From an uncultured Chitinophagaceae bacterium (lineage in GTDB: Bacteria > Bacteroidota > Bacteroidia > Chitinophagales > Chitinophagaceae), in NCBI GenBank assembly GCA_946885665.1, contig CAMPGT010000202.1, positions 1 through 7,296 on the forward strand: a stretch of DNA of 7,296 nucleotides. The letters run 5' to 3'. The notes below the pieces were generated by a model. That model did not search any database. It saw only the letters and a list, made by a program, of their open reading frames with translations, and was not told the DNA's origin. Below, one piece after another: positions 1-6,456 of the stretch. Position 1 is the stretch's first letter. Each line of letters begins with the position of its first letter. Made by a program: the position numbers and the translations under genes.

Positions 1-660
1 ACGGAGCTGACCCCCGGCGGCGCCGGAACCACCGACCTCATGAACCGGCAGCTCAAAAAAGGAAATATCCGCGTGTTCAATATGCTAAACACAAAATATT
101 TCATTACTGCCGACGAAAAAGGCCAACCCGTTGCCCAACTCAACGCCGGCGCCCTTGGCCCGGCATGGTTTGTAAAGGCAGTGAAATTTGTGGACAACGC
201 CAATGAAGAAATGAAGGCACTGGACACCTTTGATCCAAAGGATACGGCGATTGCAGATAAAAGGGAAAGCAGCAAAATAAAAGTAAACCCGGCAGTGGAC
301 CCGGCATCTGCAATCAAGCTTATCGAAAACCTGAATGATAAGATCACCTACCAGTCGAACTCATCAACAGGAGGCTTTGCGGTGTTTAGCGAAGTGTACT
401 ATCCCAATGGCTGGAAGGCATATATTGACGGCAAAGAAACTCCCATTGCAAAAGTCAATTATTTACTGAGAGGCTTGACCGTTCCGGCAGGACAGCATAC
501 CATTGAATTCCGCTTTCATCCGGCTTCTTATTACACGGGCGACACGATATCGCTGATCATTGGAATTATTTCCATTCTGATCGTGCTGTATGGCATATGG
601 GTATTGTTCCGGAATTACCGGAAGGAACTTGCCACGGCGGTGACCACCGAAAAACAATGA
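1..660 (+). CDS. YfhO-family membrane protein, C-terminal part (5' end outside window)
   Basis: The reading frame is open from the first base, and 219 codons precede the TGA at 658-660, so the N-terminal part with most membrane helices lies upstream. The fragment begins in the extracytoplasmic part with NMLNTKYFI (near residues 27-35), a conserved patch of YfhO-family proteins. A beta-rich segment follows, from about residue 138, with WKAYIDG and then the VPAGQHTIEFRFHP pattern typical of the family's C-terminus. One last hydrophobic helix (about residues 182-203) is followed by a basic RNYRKE tail that should lie in the cytoplasm. Family members are large multi-pass proteins resembling GT-C glycosyltransferases; in Bacillus YfhO is linked to glycosylation of lipoteichoic acid. 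A role in transferring a lipid-linked sugar outside the membrane is inferred from that and from the glycan-gene neighbours. The stop overlaps the next start by four bases. Confidence 0.85.
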   Translation, partial: TELTPGGAGTTDLMNRQLKKGNIRVFNMLNTKYFITADEKGQPVAQLNAGALGPAWFVKAVKFVDNANEEMKALDTFDPKDTAIADKRESSKIKVNPAVDPASAIKLIENLNDKITYQSNSSTGGFAVFSEVYYPNGWKAYIDGKETPIAKVNYLLRGLTVPAGQHTIEFRFHPASYYTGDTISLIIGIISILIVLYGIWVLFRNYRKELATAVTTEKQ

Positions 661-1709
661 TGATTGAAATGGATAAATTTCTGTCACATGACGATGAGGC
701 CGGCAGGCGCATACAGGAAAGCGCAAATGATCTTTACCAGCGCCTGAAAAAGGTAGAGGTGGATGACCTTGGAATGCCCGCGCATTGTCTTGATTACTTC
801 AGGGCCAGTCATTCCAAACGGTTGTTTTTTTCGATTGAGACAAGCGCCCATCTTTTATACAAGGCGATTAAAATGTCGGGCAAGCGTCCGGAGGAAATTG
901 TACTGATGGATTATGGTGCAGGTGTCGGTACGCTTTACCTGCTTGCCGCCATGATTGGCTGCAGGGAGGTCATTTATAATGATCACCTCGAAGACTGGAA
1001 GAAAAGCGCCGAAATCATTGCGAATGCCATTGGGGTGTCCATAGACCTGTATGTGGTCGGTGATATCAGCGACTGCCTCGATGAACTGCATTCGTTGAAC
1101 ATTCATTGCGACATCATCACTTCGCGGAACGTTGTTGAGCACATTTACAAGCTCGATGAATTCTACTCCACCGTGTTTCAAAGGCAACCATCGGCAATTA
1201 TCTACTCTTCGACAACCGCCAATAAAAATAATCCTGCCTCAGTGCTGAAGCATATAATGTGGCACAGGAAATGGGAGAAAGTATATAAAGGAAAAAGAAT
1301 GGTGATCATCGAAAGGCACTATCCTTCCATAACGTCGGATAAAAAAGAGCGGCTGTCGGCAGCAACCAGGGGTCTTGGTGGCGACGATCTGCGGCTGGCT
1401 ATCGACGAATTCAGGGAAAGGGGTACTCTCCCCGACCCTTCCGTTCACCGCAGCAACACCTGCGACCCCGCCAATGGCGTATGGGCGGAACACCTGCTGG
1501 GAAAAGATGAGTACAGGAAGTTGATCAACGAAAACCTGTATGAAGTAAGTTTTGCTCCTGGTTTCTGGGATACACATTACAGTAAGCCGTATAAGAACCG
1601 CGCCGCTAAGATCCTAAACCGCATCATCGCCCGAAACGGACGCCTGGCAATGGTGCTGGCGCCCTTCATTTACGTCATTGCGCAACCGCGTAAAAATAAA
1701 AGCGTATGA
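657..1709 (+). CDS. Class I SAM-dependent methyltransferase with long, poorly recognised C-terminal half
   Basis: The product is 350 residues. The SAM-binding glycine motif DYGAGVGT is at residues 85-92, after a predicted beta strand; the second-strand acidic residue is D109 (IYNDH), and a motif IV-like segment CDIITSRNVVEHI spans 151-163. These define a Rossmann-type methyltransferase. Residues 1-80 form a helical lead-in. From about 190 to 350 the protein does not look like an ordinary methyltransferase cap: it has ATRGLGGDDLRLA (235-248) and SNTCDPANGVWAEHLL (266-281), which look conserved but which I cannot tie to a function. I chose ATG 657 because it makes an ATGA overlap with the YfhO stop; ATG 660 or 669 are alternatives, and ATG 597 would lie deep inside the upstream gene. 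The next methyltransferase overlaps by four bases. The substrate is unknown; sugar O-methylation is inferred from the surrounding glycosyltransferases. Confidence 0.8.
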   Translation: MMIEMDKFLSHDDEAGRRIQESANDLYQRLKKVEVDDLGMPAHCLDYFRASHSKRLFFSIETSAHLLYKAIKMSGKRPEEIVLMDYGAGVGTLYLLAAMIGCREVIYNDHLEDWKKSAEIIANAIGVSIDLYVVGDISDCLDELHSLNIHCDIITSRNVVEHIYKLDEFYSTVFQRQPSAIIYSSTTANKNNPASVLKHIMWHRKWEKVYKGKRMVIIERHYPSITSDKKERLSAATRGLGGDDLRLAIDEFRERGTLPDPSVHRSNTCDPANGVWAEHLLGKDEYRKLINENLYEVSFAPGFWDTHYSKPYKNRAAKILNRIIARNGRLAMVLAPFIYVIAQPRKNKSV

Positions 1710-2470
1710 GCAACACGCCCAGGGTGGATAAGACATTGTTCAGCGACGAGCATTACCTGGGAAAGCCCGCCGATGATGAAGATAAAATTATCGGCAGAAG
1801 GATCTCCATCCTGGAAAAGTATCCGGAATTCTTTAATCGCGAAATGACGTGCCTTGAAATAGGTTGCGGTTCCGGTGCCACAATTACCAGGGTGGCGTCG
1901 CGATTTAAAGAGTGCCTGGGCATTGATATTTATGACTACGCCGCCGCTTTCGGGAAAAAAAAGGAGTTGCACCATGCAGACAATACCGAATTCAGGAAGA
2001 TGGACCTCGAAAATGAGCGTCCCGGCCGAAAATTCGACAGGCTCATCAGCTTTGAGGTGATAGAGCACCTGAAGCATGAAGACAGCGTTTCGGCATACTT
2101 CGACGTATTAAATGATGGCGGCATGGCGGCCATCTCGGTGCCCAACAAGTGGTGGGTGTTTGAAACACACGGCGCCAGGCTGCCGCTGCTGCCGTGGAAC
2201 CGGGTACCTTTCTTTTCGTGGCTCCCGCGCTTTATTCATGAGCGCTACGCCAATGCGAGGATATACACCGCATCACGGATCGTTAATTTACTGGAGAAAC
2301 ACGGCTTCACGATTGTTGATTACTGCTATATCACGGCACCCATGGATGTATTGAAGGACGGTCGCCTGAAAAGATTATTGGTGAAAAATATTTTCAGGAA
2401 CGACATCACCGCTGTTCCGGTTCTATCCACTTCCATATTCGTGATGGCGCAAAAGAAATTGAAATTATGA
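1706..2470 (+). CDS. Class I SAM-dependent methyltransferase (Methyltransf_11/23-like)
   Basis: This 254-residue protein has the complete class I signature: motif I EIGCGSG at residues 51-57, the ribose-binding acidic residue D74 in LGIDIYD, and FDRLISFEVIEHL at 110-122, the usual motif IV of UbiE/UbiG-like folds. After SVPNKWW it carries an aromatic- and proline-rich insert with an ETHG motif and LPWNRVPFF, then a C-terminal segment predicted as a helix plus strands. It is cytoplasmic, with no signal peptide or membrane helix. The start at ATG 1706 overlaps the previous stop as ATGA, and its own stop overlaps the glycosyltransferase start in the same way, so it is a middle gene of a coupled operon. 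It shares little sequence with the methyltransferase just before it, so the two are unlikely to be recent duplicates. Sugar or glycan methylation is inferred from context only. An eight-A tract lies at 1955-1962. Confidence 0.85.
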   Translation: MSNTPRVDKTLFSDEHYLGKPADDEDKIIGRRISILEKYPEFFNREMTCLEIGCGSGATITRVASRFKECLGIDIYDYAAAFGKKKELHHADNTEFRKMDLENERPGRKFDRLISFEVIEHLKHEDSVSAYFDVLNDGGMAAISVPNKWWVFETHGARLPLLPWNRVPFFSWLPRFIHERYANARIYTASRIVNLLEKHGFTIVDYCYITAPMDVLKDGRLKRLLVKNIFRNDITAVPVLSTSIFVMAQKKLKL

Positions 2471-3591
2471 CCGACGGTAAGCTGCGCATCTTAAGCATCA
2501 TACCCTACCAGGTGTTTCCGGCAAAGCTTGGCGGCGAGAAGGGAATTGCGGTGTTCAATGAATACCTCGCGCGCGAAGTTGAGCTGGCAGCGGTAACCGT
2601 TCGCAGTAATGATCCGAAGTATGCAAAGGGCTATAAGTTGTATAACATCATTTCTAACAGTCGCTTACGTTATTTCAATATTTTTCTCTTCTTTACCGTG
2701 CGAAAAATGCTGAAGCGCGAGCGATCGACCCACCTCCTGATCGAGCATCCTTATTATGGCTGGCTTGCATGGCTGTTAAGATCAGGCACCGGCGTGCAGT
2801 GGGTGGTGCATTCGCACAATATTGAATATATGCGGTCAAAATCGATTGGCCGCTGGTGGTGGAAGGCCCTGAAAAGTTATGAGGGATGGGTGTATAGAAA
2901 GGCCGATAATATCTTTTTTATTTCCGAAGACGACAGGGAACATGCGATTCGGCATCTTGGTGCAGCAAAGGATAAAACGATTGCAGTAACCTATGGCATC
3001 GAACAGCCGGCGATACCTTTAGATATTGACGAATGTTCAGGAAAAGTTCGGGAGTTGTATAATATAGCGGACGACTGTAACATCCTGTTGTTCAACGGCG
3101 CGCTGTACCATTCTACGAACTATGATGCGCTGAGCGTTATACTTGAACAGATCAATCCACATTTGCTGGCTCACTCAACGTTCAGGTATAAAATTATTGT
3201 ATGCGGAAAGGGTCTCCCCGATTTTTTCAACGAACTAAAGGAATATGCGGATAAGAATGTTATTTATGCGGGGTTTGTAGAGGACATCAGTATGTACTTC
3301 AAAGCAGCGGATATTTTTTTGAACCCGATCCTTACGGGCGCGGGCGTGAAAACGAAGGCGATAGAAGCGCTGGCGATGAACTGCACGGTAGTATCCACGC
3401 CGTTGGGGGCGTTGGGCATCAACCGGGATGTGTGTGGAGATAAGCTGAAAGTAGTGACCGAAGGCGAATGGGACAGGTTTGCCGATGTGGTCGTGACCGC
3501 CGCCTCCGGGCAAGCACAAACTCCCGCCGCTTTTTTTGATTATTACTATTGGGGGAACATAATAGCCCGGGCGGTAAAAAAACTTAATTGA
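2467..3591 (+). CDS. GT4-type (GT-B fold) glycosyltransferase
   Basis: The 374-residue length fits a two-domain GT-B enzyme. The N-terminal domain opens with the strand LRILSIIPY and the glycine-containing loop AKLGGEKG (about residues 19-26), and includes VVHSHNIEYM (113-122), where acceptor-side histidines usually lie in GT4 enzymes. The C-terminal domain has LLFNGALYHSTNYDAL, then IIVCGKG, GFVEDISMYFKAADIFLNP and GAGVKTKAIEAL (291-302); K295, K297 and E300 sit where the donor-phosphate and donor-sugar ligands of the family lie. It should use a nucleotide sugar in the cytoplasm, at the membrane face; donor and acceptor cannot be read from the sequence. ATG 2467 overlaps the upstream stop as ATGA. 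It is the last gene of the plus-strand operon, and its TGA ends three bases before the stop of the opposing gene. Confidence 0.87.
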   Translation: MTDGKLRILSIIPYQVFPAKLGGEKGIAVFNEYLAREVELAAVTVRSNDPKYAKGYKLYNIISNSRLRYFNIFLFFTVRKMLKRERSTHLLIEHPYYGWLAWLLRSGTGVQWVVHSHNIEYMRSKSIGRWWWKALKSYEGWVYRKADNIFFISEDDREHAIRHLGAAKDKTIAVTYGIEQPAIPLDIDECSGKVRELYNIADDCNILLFNGALYHSTNYDALSVILEQINPHLLAHSTFRYKIIVCGKGLPDFFNELKEYADKNVIYAGFVEDISMYFKAADIFLNPILTGAGVKTKAIEALAMNCTVVSTPLGALGINRDVCGDKLKVVTEGEWDRFADVVVTAASGQAQTPAAFFDYYYWGNIIARAVKKLN

Positions 3592-3594
3592 ATA

Positions 3595-4602
3595 CTAAAG
3601 AACCTTGTAGAAATACGGACGATTAGAATAAATTTTGGGGAAATATCGCCAAAGCGATGCCATGTTACGCACGAAAGCCGTCCACCGTCCCAGTTCCGGC
3701 CCGGGGTTACGGAAAGCAAAAATGGCGCTGACAGGAATGCAGAGGAGATAAACCGGCACTGTAAGTGAGTACATCAGCAAATGGAAAATGAACCATCCCC
3801 TTCCCCACTGCTTACGGATCCTTACGAAGTTAGACAGCATTATTTGCAGTCCTTTTCTGTCGTACAGATTCTGGTAGCCGGAAGTCTTCGACCCAAATGT
3901 GGCATTTGACGTTTCTCCCTGCAGATGAATAATTTTATACTGTCCGTAGATCACCAGCTTTCCGATTTTTCCTAACCTCGCACACCATTCCGCCTCTTCT
4001 GCATACAAAAAGAAATCTTCGTCCATTAGTCCGGCTTTGTCGATGGCCGGCTTCTTTACCATCAGGAACGCTCCATTAATCCAATCGACCTCTATTGCCG
4101 ACCCCGCATCGGGAACGTGCGGCTTCTTCACGTTAAACAGGGTTCCTAAAAATTTGACGAAAGTGCCTGTATATGGAAGCGCCAAAAGATTATTGAGACC
4201 ACCCTTCATAAAATAGTTGCCGGATATTTGAGGAGTACCGTCCCTGTTTAATAACTGTACACCGCAGCCCAGATATGGAGACTGCTGAAAGTCTGTAAAG
4301 CAGTTGCCAATGGCATTATCAGTTAAAAGCGTGTCAGAATTCAAAAGCAGAACAGCCTCGCCCGACGATCGCCTTATACCTTCGTTATTGGCACGCGCAA
4401 AGCCGGCATTGTAATCGAGCTGAATCCACCGTACCTGTCGAAATCGATTTTGAATAATTGACTTGCTCGCATCAGCGGAATTGTTATCCACCACTATCAC
4501 CTCATAGTCGATTCCTGTGGCACACTGAAAAAGGGAGTCCAGGCAGTCCGTTAATAGCTGCGGTGTTTTGTAATTGACTATAACTATGGATAAACTTACC
4601 AA
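3595..4602 (-). CDS. GT2 glycosyltransferase, WbbL/rhamnosyltransferase-like (COG1216 type)
   Basis: The 335-residue GT-A enzyme opens with SLSIVIVNYKT, has VIVVDNNSADAS (36-46) for nucleotide binding, and DYNAGFARANNEGI (63-76) followed by LLLNSDT (85-91). Here D90 stands in for the last Asp of the DXD metal motif, as is common in WbbL-type enzymes. DWINGAFLMV (173-182) and FLYAEEAEWCARL (198-210) supply the usual catalytic-base region. Residues 271-297 are strongly hydrophobic, suggesting a membrane-embedded or re-entrant C-terminus. The start must be TTG at 4602: the same frame has a stop at 4615-4617, no ATG or GTG lies between, and the next Met is residue 132, past the nucleotide-binding region. 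It follows the upstream glycosyltransferase by five bases and is the last gene of the minus-strand operon. The family includes rhamnosyl- and galactofuranosyltransferases; the sugar is not known here. Confidence 0.87.
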   Translation of the reverse strand: MVSLSIVIVNYKTPQLLTDCLDSLFQCATGIDYEVIVVDNNSADASKSIIQNRFRQVRWIQLDYNAGFARANNEGIRRSSGEAVLLLNSDTLLTDNAIGNCFTDFQQSPYLGCGVQLLNRDGTPQISGNYFMKGGLNNLLALPYTGTFVKFLGTLFNVKKPHVPDAGSAIEVDWINGAFLMVKKPAIDKAGLMDEDFFLYAEEAEWCARLGKIGKLVIYGQYKIIHLQGETSNATFGSKTSGYQNLYDRKGLQIMLSNFVRIRKQWGRGWFIFHLLMYSLTVPVYLLCIPVSAIFAFRNPGPELGRWTAFVRNMASLWRYFPKIYSNRPYFYKVL

Positions 4603-4607
4603 CGTAT

Positions 4608-5531
4608 TTAATCCTTACTGCGAAAAAGATAATGAACAAACATACAAATCTTCGACATCACGCCAACAGTAAGCAATTTTCTCGGCAGTAGGCGTTGCAT
4701 TCCCACCATTCGAACAATGTTCCGCGGAATTTCACCATCGTAACCAGATTCTTTAATATGTTCAATCGCTGTTATTTCGAGGTTCCTGATAAGCCTCCAC
4801 CAGGCGTCATAAATGATCAGGTTATTCAACTTCTGCCTACCCATTTTATTAAGGAGATAAAAATTTTCAGGAACCTGAACTTTTCTGTTATTTACACAGT
4901 CTACAGTCACTTGCTCTTCGCTCATTCCAACATTAATGAGAACTTTATCAAGATATTCCACTTTTAATTCCTTCAACCACCTAATATAAAAGTCGATATC
5001 AACAACCCATTTTGTTTTATTATCATAAAAAAGATTCTGGTTATTTCTGTGCATTGTTACACTTGGCGGACCAATTATATTTTTAGCAAAAAGTGTATAC
5101 GGCTCTTCTTTCATCAAATCAAGCCTGAAACGGGTTGGATGAACCTGGTGTTGGCTGTTTTTTCCGAGGTATACATTATTATAGGCACAAAAAATGAAAT
5201 CGGCGCCGGATAGGTTGGCGGCCTTGGCCCATAAAGCCAGACTCTTCTTATTCGAAAACCAGTCGTCATCATGCATAATTTTTATCCATTTTCCATTTGC
5301 CTTCCTGATTCCCTCGTTCCAGTTTTCTGGAGTGCCCAGGGCAACTGTATTTCGATGGTAAACTAAACGAGGAAACTTCTGATATTCAGCAAGAAATTTT
5401 TTAATTGAATCATCCGGGCTATCATCGCTAATGATCACTTCGAAATCTTTAAAAGTCTGGGCAGCGATTGAATCCATTAATCGCTTTAAATAATCAATGT
5501 TCTTATATGCCGGGATACAAATTGATATCAT
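4608..5531 (-). CDS. GT2 (GT-A fold) glycosyltransferase, AT-rich gene
   Basis: Counted from ATG 5531, the protein is 307 residues and starts MISICIPAYKN, the standard first strand of GT2 enzymes. FEVIISDDSPDDS (30-42) provides the nucleotide-binding Asp pair, GTPENWNEGI (66-75) the conserved NxG-type turn, and KIMHDDDWF (84-92) the metal-binding DXD as D88-D90. The C-terminal third contains many aromatic and basic residues and no clear membrane helix. A TTG at 5546 would add five residues (LSGGV) and overlap the upstream stop as TTGA; I prefer the ATG because the conserved fold begins there, leaving an 11-base gap. The coding region is about 38% GC over 4621-5520, clearly below its neighbours, which suggests separate acquisition. 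It is the middle gene of the minus-strand operon. It should transfer a sugar from a nucleotide donor in the cytoplasm; the substrate is unknown. Confidence 0.87.
   Translation of the reverse strand: MISICIPAYKNIDYLKRLMDSIAAQTFKDFEVIISDDSPDDSIKKFLAEYQKFPRLVYHRNTVALGTPENWNEGIRKANGKWIKIMHDDDWFSNKKSLALWAKAANLSGADFIFCAYNNVYLGKNSQHQVHPTRFRLDLMKEEPYTLFAKNIIGPPSVTMHRNNQNLFYDNKTKWVVDIDFYIRWLKELKVEYLDKVLINVGMSEEQVTVDCVNNRKVQVPENFYLLNKMGRQKLNNLIIYDAWWRLIRNLEITAIEHIKESGYDGEIPRNIVRMVGMQRLLPRKLLTVGVMSKICMFVHYLFRSKD
4612..4616 (-). promoter_or_regulatory. Shine-Dalgarno-like AAGGA before a TTG start
   Basis: On the minus strand AAGGA is followed by nine bases and then the TTG at 4602-4600. It lies within the last codons of the upstream glycosyltransferase gene. 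It is the only clear Shine-Dalgarno-like sequence before a start in this window. It supports the unusual TTG start, although purine runs this short also occur by chance. Confidence 0.4.
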
Positions 5532-5542
5532 TACGCCGCCGC

Positions 5543-6418
5543 TCAATTCTTCAAATTTTTATATGGTCGGAAATTCAAAAATTTAAGTATATCATACAAC
5601 AACAGATGTTTAAATGATTGTGTTTCTATTAACCAATGCATCCTGTTTTGAAATGTCAGCCTCTCCGACTTCAACCTGTTTAGCCAATTCTTATTTATTT
5701 TTTTTTCAACGTCTTTTTGATTGATCACTGCAGCATCAGTATACCGCGGTAGATACTGTCTGCATAACTTGTGCCACAAGATGGTGTATTCCACCCATGA
5801 ATCACCAAAGTCACCCCCCTCCGTGAGATGAACGAGGTCTATCTCATAAGAAACGGCCACCTTATGCTTAAGTGAAGCGCGAAAAGAAAAATCCAGATCA
5901 TATAAATGAAAGCCCTTCAAATCCGCCTCGTTAAACTTTATATCTTCCCACACCGTCTTTCGGGCACAAATAAAAACGCCGTCAACAGTAACGGTACACG
6001 ACAACCCTTTCGCATTCTCAGGATTTGAATATATCCTCTGCTCTTTCCCTTTTTTGTCAATATGGAGAATGTTGCAGCAATCAAAATCGGCAATGCCGGT
6101 CGACCACCCGGAAAGTGTTTTGCTTTTATATTTCGCACCAGCCACGCCTACCAGGCCCAGGCTCGAATCGACATTGAAATACGCCATGATTTTCTTGCCC
6201 CAGCCGTTCGTCGTGAAATTCACATCCTCGTGCACAAAGCACAAAATATCACCGGTGGCCCTGGCCCCTCCTAAATTATATACTTCTGTGATGCCCTTTC
6301 CCATCACCGAATTATCCATCAAAATCAGCTCCCAGGGTACCCCAATAGTCGTATCTATATTTCTTTTAACTTGCGCTGCCAACGCCTGGTTAACCGAACA
6401 AATAATAACAGAGATCAT
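5543..6418 (-). CDS. Glycosyltransferase of the Glyco_tranf_2_5-like family (GT-A fold)
   Basis: The product is 291 residues from ATG 6418; an adjoining TTG at 6421 would add one residue. MISVIICSVN begins the fold and WELILMDNS (29-37) binds nucleotide. Then YNLGGARATGDILCFVHEDV (47-66) gives the YN.G...A.GD..cF.HeDv pattern I associate with Glyco_tranf_2_5 proteins, with E64-D65 in place of the classical DXD. The motif TVDGVFICARK, then FHLYDLDFSF, and an HLTEGG stretch match the catalytic part of the same family. The last 50 or so residues are basic and aromatic. It is first in the minus-strand operon, whose promoter should lie in the 38 bases before it. A nine-A tract in the coding strand (5698-5706) falls at codons 238-241. 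The donor and acceptor are unknown. Confidence 0.8.
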   Translation of the reverse strand: MISVIICSVNQALAAQVKRNIDTTIGVPWELILMDNSVMGKGITEVYNLGGARATGDILCFVHEDVNFTTNGWGKKIMAYFNVDSSLGLVGVAGAKYKSKTLSGWSTGIADFDCCNILHIDKKGKEQRIYSNPENAKGLSCTVTVDGVFICARKTVWEDIKFNEADLKGFHLYDLDFSFRASLKHKVAVSYEIDLVHLTEGGDFGDSWVEYTILWHKLCRQYLPRYTDAAVINQKDVEKKINKNWLNRLKSERLTFQNRMHWLIETQSFKHLLLYDILKFLNFRPYKNLKN

Positions 6419-6438
6419 CAATAGTCAGCTATTAGTTG

Positions 6439-6446
6439 CAAACTTA
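6439..6446 (-). promoter_or_regulatory. Candidate Bacteroidota -7 element (TAAGTTTG)
   Basis: Read on the minus strand, the sequence TAAGTTTG matches the Bacteroides-type TAnnTTTG -7 consensus exactly. It lies 20 bases upstream of the ATG at 6418, giving a leader of roughly 15 bases for the glycosyltransferase operon. The matching -33 element would fall inside the first codons of the divergent FkbM gene, where I see no clean TTTG, only T-rich sequence. I found no comparable motif for the FkbM gene on the plus strand. The call is weak and depends on the organism being a member of the Bacteroidota. Confidence 0.3.
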
Positions 6447-6456
6447 TTCGAATTGT

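Noticed and set aside
607..623. Inverted repeat TTCCGG/CCGGAA with a 5-base loop near the end of the YfhO gene, resembling a terminator stem
   Set aside because: It is followed by GGAACTTGCC with no T-run, and it lies inside the coding region of a gene coupled to the next; it encodes FRNYRK.
1961..1976. AAGGAG followed seven bases later by ATG at 1974, which looks like an internal start
   Set aside because: The frame it would open is out of phase with the methyltransferase and yields only 28 residues without recognisable features; starts in this window rarely use such sites.
463..2148. Several open frames of 70-135 codons on the minus strand opposite the methyltransferase genes
   Set aside because: They lie wholly opposite genes with clear domain motifs, have no family features (many Cys, Arg and His residues in odd mixtures) and no plausible leader; they are shadows.
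3645..3658. Inverted repeat ATCGC-CAAA-GCGAT downstream of the plus-strand operon
   Set aside because: The stem is five base pairs with no T-tract after it, and it lies within the coding sequence of the opposing gene; too weak to call a terminator.
5529..5546. TTG 5546 as the start of the AT-rich glycosyltransferase, giving a TTGA overlap
   Set aside because: The GT2 fold begins exactly at MISICIPAY encoded from ATG 5531; the five extra residues add nothing recognisable. The overlap remains possible.
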